Assembly: GCA_028869355.1 (NCBI GenBank)
Contig: JAGWSK010000313.1
Location: forward strand, 1-5,508
Reading direction: 5' to 3'
Source of the DNA: Alphaproteobacteria bacterium
Lineage (GTDB): Bacteria > Pseudomonadota > Alphaproteobacteria > Micropepsales > Micropepsaceae
Length of the DNA: 5,508 bases
In this document: one piece after another, positions 1 through 4,516 of the stretch
How positions within the stretch are numbered: the stretch's first letter is position 1
Layout of the letters: the number at the start of each line of letters is the position of its first letter
Translations under genes and position numbers: made by a program
The notes under the pieces: generated by a model
What the model was told of the DNA's origin: nothing
Databases searched by the model: none
What the model saw: only the letters and a program-made list of their open reading frames with translations

Positions 1-320
1 CCCGGATGAGACGTGGCTTGCGGGATCGCAGGGAGGTCGCGCCATTGCCTGGTCGCGGGATCGAATACCTGGAAGTTCGCCGTGGCATCGACGCCCGGAA
101 TGGCGCCGCCTGCGACATAGATTTTGCCGCCGACCGCGACGGCGGCGATTTCACCGCGATAGATCGTCATCGGCGCCGCTTTGGTCCATGTGCCGATGGC
201 GTCCGCCCCCGTCGCGCTTTGCGCGACATCTGTCGATCGGGCAAACACCGGCACCGCCGACAGCGTCAGCGCCGCGCCGACGACAGCGGCTTTCAAAATC
301 GATGTCATGCCATAAGCCAT
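1..320 (-). CDS. Exported Kelch-repeat protein, 5' part only (runs off the left edge)
   Basis: The first 106 codons of a minus-strand gene are visible; its 3' end lies beyond base 1. Residues 1-27 form a typical Sec signal peptide: a basic residue at K10, a hydrophobic AAVVGAALTLSAVPV core, then VFA as a likely signal peptidase I site before R28. The mature part begins with a linker, then shows one Kelch blade: a hydrophobic strand (GEIAAVAVGGKIYVAGG, with the diagnostic Gly-Gly at about 71-72), a loop, then FQVFDPATRQW with the conserved Trp near 93. Kelch blades fold into beta-propellers, so a periplasmic or surface propeller is expected; its ligand cannot be told from this part. The ATG at 320 is chosen because GGGAGAA lies about 5 bases upstream; the in-frame ATG at 308 has no such site. 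It follows modC by 63 bp in the same direction and may be cotranscribed, though no link to molybdate is evident. Confidence 0.8.
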   Translation of the reverse strand, partial: MAYGMTSILKAAVVGAALTLSAVPVFARSTDVAQSATGADAIGTWTKAAPMTIYRGEIAAVAVGGKIYVAGGAIPGVDATANFQVFDPATRQWRDLPAIPQATSHP

Positions 321-383
321 TCCGCTTCTCCCAAGCGCCGTCCCGGAAATATTTCTCAAGCTATCACGGCGCCGCGTTCACGG

Positions 384-1460
384 TCATCCCTCGCGTCCGC
401 CGACCGTCACCGATTTGATGACTGCAAACACCGGCATTCCCGGGCTTAAACCGAGCCGTTGCAGCGAACGCCGGGTGATCCGCGCGACCAGCCGCGCTCC
501 GGCGACCTGCAACTGAACATCGGCGTGCGGGCCGCTCTCCCGGATATCCGCAATGAAGGCCGGCAGGACATTATTGGCGCTGACCGCGTCGAGCCGTGAC
601 AGCGACAGCATGATGTCTTCCGCATCGATGCGTATACGGATTTCGCCTCCGGGACTTTGCGTCACGCGCGGCACCACCAGGACTTCGCCGCCGGCGACGA
701 TTTCCGACAGCCCATGTGCTTCGTCGTGGCGCAGCACGGTTGCCGGCAGCACCGTTCCGGGAATGAGCTGCGTGCCGGCAAAGAGGTCGAGACGCGAGGT
801 GACCTCGAACACCGGCCCCTCCGCCAGCACATGGCCGCCATTCAGAAGCACAATGCGGTCGGCGAGGCGCGCAATCTCGTCGAGCGCATGGCTGACATAG
901 AGCATCGGAATGCGCGTCTCGCGTACGATCTCCTCGAAGTAGGGCAGAATCTCCGCCTTGCGCGCGGCGTCGAGCGAAGCCAGCGGCTCGTCGAGCAGCA
1001 GGGCGCGCGGGCCCATCAGCAGCGCCCGCCCCAGTGCCACGCGCGATCGCTCGCCGCCCGAGAGCGCGTGGGGTCTGCGCTTGAGCAATTGCGACAGGCC
1101 CAGAAGCTCCACGACTTTGTCGGCACTTCCGCGTGCGGGACGCGATGCGGCGCGGCGCCAGCCGTATAACAGATTGGCCTCGACCGAGAGATGCGGGAAC
1201 AGCCGCAAATCCTGGAACATGACGCCGATGCGGCGCTCGCGCGGCGGCACAAAGATGCCGCTCTGGCTGTCGAAAACTGTTTCTCCGGCAATCGTAATTC
1301 GTCCCCGATCGGGACGGAACAATCCGGCGATAGCTGCGATGATGGTGGATTTGCCGGCGCCCGACGGGCCGAAAAGCGCGGTCACGCGCGCGCCGTGCAG
1401 GTCGAATTCCGCTTCCAGCGCAAATCCTGCGCGCCGGTGCTTCAGCGTGACATCCTTCAT
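384..1460 (-). CDS. modC: Molybdate ABC transporter ATP-binding protein ModC
   Basis: This is the cytoplasmic ATPase that powers molybdate import through ModB. The 358 residues have the usual ModC order. The N-terminal ATPase domain shows Walker A GPSGAGKST at 31-39, the Q-loop glutamine at 83 (MFQDLRLFPH), the signature LSGGE at 133-137, Walker B LLLDEP at 154-159, the D-loop ASLD and the switch histidine H191 (YVSHALDE). The C-terminal part contains a TOBE/Mop-type domain at about 292-354 (from VSANNVLPAFIADI), which in ModC proteins binds oxyanion and tunes transport. Length fits the family (about 350). Its ATG lies inside the modB stop region (ATGA overlap, 1457-1460) and only a weak CGGG precedes it, so translational coupling to modB is likely. 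Similar oxyanion importers (tungstate, sulfate) share this ATPase fold, but the Mop-like tail and the ModB partner favour molybdate. All catalytic motifs are intact. Confidence 0.93.
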   Translation of the reverse strand: MKDVTLKHRRAGFALEAEFDLHGARVTALFGPSGAGKSTIIAAIAGLFRPDRGRITIAGETVFDSQSGIFVPPRERRIGVMFQDLRLFPHLSVEANLLYGWRRAASRPARGSADKVVELLGLSQLLKRRPHALSGGERSRVALGRALLMGPRALLLDEPLASLDAARKAEILPYFEEIVRETRIPMLYVSHALDEIARLADRIVLLNGGHVLAEGPVFEVTSRLDLFAGTQLIPGTVLPATVLRHDEAHGLSEIVAGGEVLVVPRVTQSPGGEIRIRIDAEDIMLSLSRLDAVSANNVLPAFIADIRESGPHADVQLQVAGARLVARITRRSLQRLGLSPGMPVFAVIKSVTVGGREG

Positions 1461-2152
1461 CGCCCGATGGACGCGCGCGCGCGCCGCCCGGCGCTATCGG
1501 CGAGAACCAGACCCGCAAGCGCCAGCAAAATGGAAATCGCCGCCAGTCGCGCCGCGGCGGTCTCGCCGCCGGGACTCTGGATCGCGGTGTAGATCGCCAG
1601 CGGAATTGTCCGCGTTTCGCCCGGGATGTTGGAGACAAAGGTGATGATCGCCCCGAACTCACCGAGGCAGGCGGCAAAGGCGGTGATCACGCCGGCGAGG
1701 ATGCCGGGCGCGGCCAACGGCAAATGCAGCGTGAACAGCCGGTCGAGCGCGCCTGCGCCGAGCGTGCCGGCGGCGTCAGAGAGCCCCGCCTCCTGCGATT
1801 CCAGCGACAGGCGGATGGCGCGCACCTGAAACGGAAAGGTCAGGATTGCCGAGGCCAGCGCCGCGCCGGTCCAACTGAACACGAAGCGGACGCCGAAATT
1901 CGCCAACAAGAAGGCTCCGAGCGGCGCCCGCGTTCCAAGCGAAATCAGCAGCAAATAGCCCAGCGCCACCGGGGGCAGCACCAGCGGCAGATGGATGATC
2001 CCGTCGACCAGCCATTTTCCGGGAAACCGGCAGCGTGCCAGCAGCAGCGCCGCCGCGAAGGCAAATGGCAGATCAAACACCACCGCTGCCAGCGCCACGC
2101 GCAGGCTTAACAGCAGCGCCTGCCATTCGGCGGCTGTGAGAATCCCACCCAT
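1457..2152 (-). CDS. modB: Molybdate ABC transporter permease ModB
   Basis: This inner-membrane permease forms the channel of the molybdate importer. At 231 residues it matches the usual ModB length. Hydrophobic segments at about 11-38, 52-71, 90-113, 148-165 and 204-219 fit the five to six membrane helices of the family. The cytoplasmic EAA loop that docks to ModC begins at E121 (EAGLSDAAGTLGAGALDRLF, then LPLAAPGI). The ModB-specific stretch GEFGAIITFVSNIPGETRT at about 164-182, followed by IPLAIYTAIQ, is well conserved. The ATG at 2152 fits the conserved N-terminus, but no Shine-Dalgarno precedes it; the message may be leaderless (see the promoter entry). It overlaps modC by 4 bp. A substrate-binding gene, modA, normally precedes modB but is not in the 350 bp upstream, so the binding protein must be encoded elsewhere if the system works. 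Confidence 0.93.
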   Translation of the reverse strand: MGGILTAAEWQALLLSLRVALAAVVFDLPFAFAAALLLARCRFPGKWLVDGIIHLPLVLPPVALGYLLLISLGTRAPLGAFLLANFGVRFVFSWTGAALASAILTFPFQVRAIRLSLESQEAGLSDAAGTLGAGALDRLFTLHLPLAAPGILAGVITAFAACLGEFGAIITFVSNIPGETRTIPLAIYTAIQSPGGETAAARLAAISILLALAGLVLADSAGRRARASIGR

Positions 2153-2189
2153 GAGCGTTATTAGACCAGAATATCACGCCCGCGGGCAA
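2153..2189 (-). promoter_or_regulatory. Candidate modB promoter, possibly giving a leaderless mRNA
   Basis: Reading the minus strand, TTGCCC (2189-2184) is separated by 18 bases from TCTAAT (2165-2160). Only 7 bases lie between this -10 and the modB ATG, so transcription would start at or next to the start codon, which agrees with the missing ribosome-binding site. A perfect 10-bp palindrome GCCCGCGGGC (2178-2187) overlaps the -35 and spacer and could be a regulator site. I see no clear ModE-type operator. Confidence 0.35.
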
Positions 2190-2191
2190 AT

Positions 2192-2212
2192 GGGCTGGCA
2201 ACTCAGCAGCCC
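2192..2212. repeat. Small inverted repeat between the divergent promoters
   Basis: GGGCTG (2192-2197) and CAGCCC (2207-2212) form 6-bp arms around a 9-base loop. The repeat lies between the proposed modB -35 and the -35 of the plus-strand small unit. It could be an operator shared by both, but short GC-rich inverted repeats arise easily by chance here. Confidence 0.25.
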
Positions 2213-2215
2213 GCC

Positions 2216-2244
2216 TTGCACAATCGGCCGCCGCACCTTACTTT
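2216..2244 (+). promoter_or_regulatory. Sigma70-type promoter of the small plus-strand unit
   Basis: TTGCAC (2216-2221) and TACTTT (2239-2244) are separated by exactly 17 bases, the optimal spacing for a housekeeping sigma promoter. Transcription would begin near 2250-2252, close to the ATG at 2252 and about 20 bases before the extended Shine-Dalgarno. It points away from modB. Confidence 0.5.
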
Positions 2245-2265
2245 CACGGCCATGCGCAACTTAAC

Positions 2266-2276
2266 GAAAGGAGGTG
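2266..2276 (+). promoter_or_regulatory. Full-length Shine-Dalgarno
   Basis: GAAAGGAGGTG is complementary to the whole anti-Shine-Dalgarno tail of 16S rRNA, and the match continues into ATCCAG. The GGAGG core is 7 bases from the GTG at 2282, ideal spacing. This decides the GTG as start of the small frame rather than the in-frame ATG at 2252, which would be almost leaderless. Confidence 0.6.
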
Positions 2277-2281
2277 ATCCA

Positions 2282-2347
2282 GTGTCTCATTGTCTTCATC
2301 TGCGGTCAGACGGCTGGATGCCTGCCTATGCCGGGATTCTCGCATAG
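2282..2347 (+). CDS. Possible 21-residue small protein
   Basis: GTG at 2282 opens a frame of 21 codons ending in TAG, with the peptide MSHCLHLRSDGWMPAYAGIL followed by A. The support is the strong promoter upstream and a perfect, ideally spaced Shine-Dalgarno. An upstream ATG at 2252 in the same frame would add ten residues (MRNLTKGGDP). The peptide is polar to mildly hydrophobic, with one Cys, two His and one Trp, and has no membrane segment or recognised domain. The GTG can be hidden in the stem formed by 2277-2287 and 2308-2319, so translation may be conditional. The frame offset by one also stays open (GTG 2274 to TGA 2350; it ends in FSHS), but its start sits inside the Shine-Dalgarno, so it is less likely. 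It may be a leader-type peptide or the frame may be accidental within an RNA gene. Function unknown. Confidence 0.3.
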   Translation: MSHCLHLRSDGWMPAYAGILA

Positions 2348-2386
2348 CTGACATTCTCGCGGGTCTCGACTCGCAGTTTGGCAATG

Positions 2387-2418
2387 GAAGGGCGCCGGCG
2401 ACGGCGCCCTTCGTGTTT
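2387..2418 (+). terminator. Terminator-like stem-loop between convergent units
   Basis: GAAGGGCGCC (2387-2396) and GGCGCCCTTC (2403-2412) make a perfect 10-bp stem with a 6-base loop (GGCGAC). On the plus strand GTGTTTA follows, a short and imperfect U-tract, so it most likely ends the small plus-strand transcript. It begins 4 bases past the vapC stop codon, so it could also stop or protect the vapBC message, although no U-run is present on that side. Confidence 0.6.
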
Positions 2419-2806
2419 ACGGCGCACGAACCTTGAGTGCACCAAGCCGGTTGGCATCGCGCCTGAGGTCGCGGTCAAATGTGATGAACGCGTCGCAATG
2501 TTGGGACCTGGCGAGATGAAGCCCATCGGCAAAGTCGACCCCGATGCGTGACCATTCGAGCGCAGTTCTGACGGCGCTTACGTCTTCAATGCTGACGCTT
2601 GGCAACCCGGAAAGTGCGGTGAATGCCGCAATAAATTGCGCGGTGGAATAGCCGTAGGCACTGCGCAGCACCCATTCCACCTCCAATGCGACCGTTACGG
2701 TGACAAATACATCATTTTCATTGATCAGTGTGCGGGCGCGTGCTGCCTGTTCCTGGTCATCGGCAACAAGGTAGCGGACGATGAGATTAGTATCGACCGC
2801 GAGCAT
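2417..2806 (-). CDS. vapC: VapC-type PIN-domain ribonuclease toxin
   Basis: This is the toxin of a type II toxin-antitoxin pair. VapC proteins are Mg2+-dependent endoribonucleases that cut tRNA or rRNA and stop growth when the antitoxin is lost. The 129 residues form a complete PIN domain. The four acidic positions are visible: D5 in MLAVDTNLIVRYL, E42 in ALEVEWVLRSAYG, D94 in VDFADGLHLA and D111 in ITFDRDL. The length is typical and no active-site residue is missing, so it should be active. The ATG at 2806 falls inside the vapB coding region (20-bp overlap), the usual arrangement for coupled antitoxin-toxin translation. The cognate target cannot be read from the sequence. PIN domains are also found in non-toxin RNases, but the paired AbrB-type gene makes toxin the clear choice. 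Confidence 0.9.
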   Translation of the reverse strand: MLAVDTNLIVRYLVADDQEQAARARTLINENDVFVTVTVALEVEWVLRSAYGYSTAQFIAAFTALSGLPSVSIEDVSAVRTALEWSRIGVDFADGLHLARSQHCDAFITFDRDLRRDANRLGALKVRAP

Positions 2807-3068
2807 GGCGCCGCTTCACCTCAGCAGTGATGGCATCGTCCATCTCTTTCAGAGTCTTCGGACGGCCCTTGTAGCGGAGCATGCCAAACACATCCTCCGG
2901 CCGAGTCGGAGCGAATAGCCGCTTTGCCTTCAGCAGCACACCATCCTTGGTTTCTTCGACCAAAAGTTCCGTTCCGGCCTGCCAATGCCGCCGCTCACGT
3001 ATCGCCTTCGGCAGAATCACCTGACCCTTCGTAGAAACAACGGTGGTGAGCTTCTCTCTTCCAGACAT
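2787..3068 (-). CDS. vapB: VapB-type antitoxin with AbrB/MazE-like DNA-binding domain
   Basis: This antitoxin would neutralise the adjacent PIN toxin and, with it, repress their shared promoter. Of 93 residues, about 7-50 form a SpoVT/AbrB swapped-hairpin domain (TTVVSTKGQVILPKAIRE, then AGTELLVEETKDGVLLKA), where the TKGQVxLPK stretch is the family hallmark. The C-terminal part (about 52-93: RPEDVFGML, TLKEMDDAI, AEVKRRHARGRY) fits a toxin-wrapping tail; the MDDAI…A.VKRR pattern is common in these antitoxins. The ATG at 3068 is chosen because it puts the conserved domain right at the N-terminus and leaves room for the promoter at 3098-3126. A start at 3173 would add 35 residues unlike the family and overlap the methyltransferase gene. 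The ribosome-binding site is weak (AAGAAAG, about 9 bases upstream). The stop overlaps vapC by 20 bp. Confidence 0.9.
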   Translation of the reverse strand: MSGREKLTTVVSTKGQVILPKAIRERRHWQAGTELLVEETKDGVLLKAKRLFAPTRPEDVFGMLRYKGRPKTLKEMDDAITAEVKRRHARGRY

Positions 3069-3084
3069 TGGATGAACTTTCTTG

Positions 3085-3101
3085 GTAAGACAGAAGTAAG
3101 A
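3085..3101. promoter_or_regulatory. Candidate VapBC operator: direct repeats one helical turn apart
   Basis: GTAAGA occurs at 3085-3090 and again at 3096-3101, 11 bases apart, so both copies face the same side of the helix. The second copy overlaps the vapBC -10 and the first sits just downstream of the start site. This is where autorepression by an AbrB-type antitoxin would be expected. The six-base unit is short, so chance is possible. Confidence 0.35.
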
Positions 3102-3126
3102 TAGGCGTTGAACCTGGCCACGGCAA
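3098..3126 (-). promoter_or_regulatory. vapBC promoter
   Basis: On the minus strand, TTGCCG (3126-3121) and TATCTT (3103-3098) are exactly 17 bases apart. The predicted start is near 3091, giving a leader of about 23 bases before the vapB ATG. It lies in the short gap after the methyltransferase stop, so the pair has its own promoter. Confidence 0.5.
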
Positions 3127-3136
3127 GAGCCAACGC

Positions 3137-4324
3137 TCAGCCACCCGGTGCCTGGATGATCATGCGGTAGCAATCGAGGCTGCGGCTCAGGAATTCATAC
3201 GCCGCGCCCCACAAATACAAACGGAATCTCCGGTAGTTGAAATCGCCAAATTTCTGCACGACGAATTCGCGGTTCGCGTCGAAATTCTTCGCCCATTGCT
3301 GGAAGGTCAGGAAATAGCTGACCCGGTCGTTGAAGATTTCCGTCACTTCCAGTTTCGTGCGCGCGAGCTTGTCGAGGAAATCATGCAGCACCAGGAAGGA
3401 ATGATTTCCGCCATAGATATATTTCACCATGAATGACGACAGCTCGAATTTCCTGATGCAGGCGCTGCCGTCGAGAAAGATCTTCCCGCCCGGCTTGATC
3501 AGCTTTTCGAATTTCGTCAGCACCGCGAGATAATCGGGCAGGTGTTCGATCACGCCCATGATGGCGATGCAATCGAATTTGCGGCCCGGCGCATATTCCA
3601 GCAGATCGCAGATCTGAATGTCCCAATCATAGCCGAGCGTCCTGGCGCGCGAATCGAGATACTGCTTCGAAACTTCCGAAATCGTGATGCCGGTGCATTT
3701 GACGCCGCGTCTGGACGCATATTCAAACCAGGCGCCCCAGCCCGGCCCGATTTCCAGCAACTCGTCGCCGGGTTTGAGCCCGCAGCGCTCAAACGCATAA
3801 TCGAATTTGCGCAGGGTTGCGGCTTCAAGCGTCTCGGAAGGATCGAGATAGACGCCTTGCGTGTAACAGGGTGTCGCCGGATCGAGGAAGCTCAGGAAAA
3901 ATTCCGGATCGATGTCATAATGCGCAGTGATGGCTTGTTTGTTGGTGTGCACCTGCCCGAACAGCAGCGGCTGCAGAAACCGCCATACTGTGGTGATGGG
4001 ATGCACATCGTTCATCGAGCCGCGCAGCTCGAACGGGCTCAGCATGTCACCTTCGAGATCGATATCACCATTGACATAGGCGTCGCCGAACCGGCCTTCG
4101 TCCATGCTCGCCACTGCTTTGAGAGCGTTGGAGTTCTTCAGCACAATGGAAAAGCGCGCCGGACCGGGCCCGAAGGGCTGCACCGAGCCGTCGGGGAGTG
4201 TCACCCCAAAGGAAACCGGAGAATTCTCGAATTGGCGTGCAAAACCGCCGAGCACCGCGCGCGTGAAGCGGCTGGTGGCCGGAGTTGCGACTGGAAATTG
4301 CCCGATTTCAGTTTGAGTACTCAT
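3137..4324 (-). CDS. Cyclopropane-fatty-acid-synthase-like SAM methyltransferase
   Basis: This is a 395-residue class I SAM methyltransferase of the CFA synthase family. The family normally adds a methylene or methyl group to double bonds of membrane phospholipid acyl chains at the inner-membrane surface. An N-terminal domain (1 to about 125) holds the conserved FGDAYVNGDIDLEGD region. The catalytic part starts with HYDIDPEFF at 135. SAM motif I is LLEIGPGWG (189-197), followed by GITIS; GVIEHLPDY carries E260; KYIYGG is at 301-306; YFLTFQQWAKNF (337-348) and RRFRLYLWG (365-373) match the C-terminal family pattern. Compared from memory with E. coli Cfa, active-site E and Y are kept, but the Cys and His positions appear to be Gln156 and Asp285, so the reaction may differ. 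The ATG at 4324 is preferred because GAGGGG precedes it by 4 bases; GTG 4372 and ATG 4345 lack this. It is divergent from the GST gene. Confidence 0.85.
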   Translation of the reverse strand: MSTQTEIGQFPVATPATSRFTRAVLGGFARQFENSPVSFGVTLPDGSVQPFGPGPARFSIVLKNSNALKAVASMDEGRFGDAYVNGDIDLEGDMLSPFELRGSMNDVHPITTVWRFLQPLLFGQVHTNKQAITAHYDIDPEFFLSFLDPATPCYTQGVYLDPSETLEAATLRKFDYAFERCGLKPGDELLEIGPGWGAWFEYASRRGVKCTGITISEVSKQYLDSRARTLGYDWDIQICDLLEYAPGRKFDCIAIMGVIEHLPDYLAVLTKFEKLIKPGGKIFLDGSACIRKFELSSFMVKYIYGGNHSFLVLHDFLDKLARTKLEVTEIFNDRVSYFLTFQQWAKNFDANREFVVQKFGDFNYRRFRLYLWGAAYEFLSRSLDCYRMIIQAPGG

Positions 4325-4375
4325 AGGTCCCCTCACAAAATACATGCAGGCGTTCGCAGAGCGGTAACTCACCCC

Positions 4376-4448
4376 TCACCCGGCGCGCCAAAACGCGCGT
4401 AATAGTTACGCGCGGGCGCGCCGCCCTCTCCCCCAAGGGGAGAGGTGA
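4376..4448. repeat. REP-like palindromic element C (double hairpin)
   Basis: CGGCGCGCC (4381-4389) pairs with GGCGCGCCG (4415-4423), and inside it CGCGCGTAA (4394-4402) pairs with TTACGCGCG (4406-4414) around a TAG loop; the only interruption is AAAA on one side. A second hairpin follows, CCTCTCCCC-CAA-GGGGAGAGG (4425-4445). Short outer arms TCACC (4376-4380) and GGTGA (4444-4448) enclose the whole. The C-rich/G-rich hairpin resembles those of elements A and B downstream, but the inner palindrome differs. It fills the gap between the divergent methyltransferase and GST genes. Confidence 0.7.
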
Positions 4449-4478
4449 ATAGCGCTTTGATCTTGGCGGGAGAGGTGA
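4438..4478 (+). repeat. Direct repeat GGGAGAGGTGA, two copies
   Basis: GGGAGAGGTGA occurs at 4438-4448, the right edge of element C, and again at 4468-4478, 30 bases on. The second copy may be the remnant of another element end, or a site upstream of the GST gene. Confidence 0.5.
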
Positions 4479-4516
4479 TTCGCGGCAAGTACAATATGCG
4501 GATCGGGGGATAGCAG

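Larger units (their letters stand above)
2250..2418 (+). ncRNA. Candidate small RNA / short mRNA carrying a 16S anti-tail sequence
   Basis: A transcript of about 170 bases is inferred from a promoter at 2216-2244 and a terminator-like stem at 2387-2412. Near its 5' end AAAGGAGGTGATCCAG (2267-2282) is the exact reverse complement of the highly conserved 3' end of bacterial 16S rRNA (CTGGATCACCTCCTTT); the preceding G (2266) extends the match to 17 where the rRNA continues with C. ATCCAG-T-GTCT (2277-2287) can pair with AGAC-GG-CTGGAT (2308-2319), making a stem that buries the GTG at 2282. The middle section, 2348-2386, has no recognised content. It could be a regulatory RNA that contacts the 30S subunit or simply the mRNA of the 21-codon frame inside it. 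No same-strand gene follows, so it is not an obvious leader of a larger operon. I do not recognise a named RNA family. Confidence 0.4.

Noticed and set aside
346..355. Palindrome GAAATATTTC between modC and the Kelch gene
   Set aside because: It is a short AT palindrome without a T-run, promoter spacing or repeated copy; I cannot support a function.
571..1677. Minus-strand frame of 368 codons in another phase across modC and the modB end
   Set aside because: It is an Arg/Ala-rich out-of-phase translation of modC DNA; modC and modB both have complete conserved motifs in their own frames.
2267..2282. Fragment of a ribosomal RNA operon
   Set aside because: Only 16-17 bases match the 16S end in reverse complement, and flanking DNA is not rRNA-like, so it is not an rRNA gene remnant in the usual sense.
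3069..3173. N-terminal extension of the vapB gene to 3173
   Set aside because: The extra 35 residues are not family-like, cover the vapBC promoter and overlap the methyltransferase stop; the ATG at 3068 fits the AbrB fold.
4325..4372. N-terminal extension of the methyltransferase (GTG 4372 or ATG 4345)
   Set aside because: Only the ATG at 4324 has a well-spaced GAGGGG site. The extension has no conserved content.
3542..4402. Long plus-strand open frame (286 codons) opposite the methyltransferase gene
   Set aside because: It is the mirror of a well-supported gene with intact family motifs, and its translation shows no domain. High GC makes long antisense frames common.
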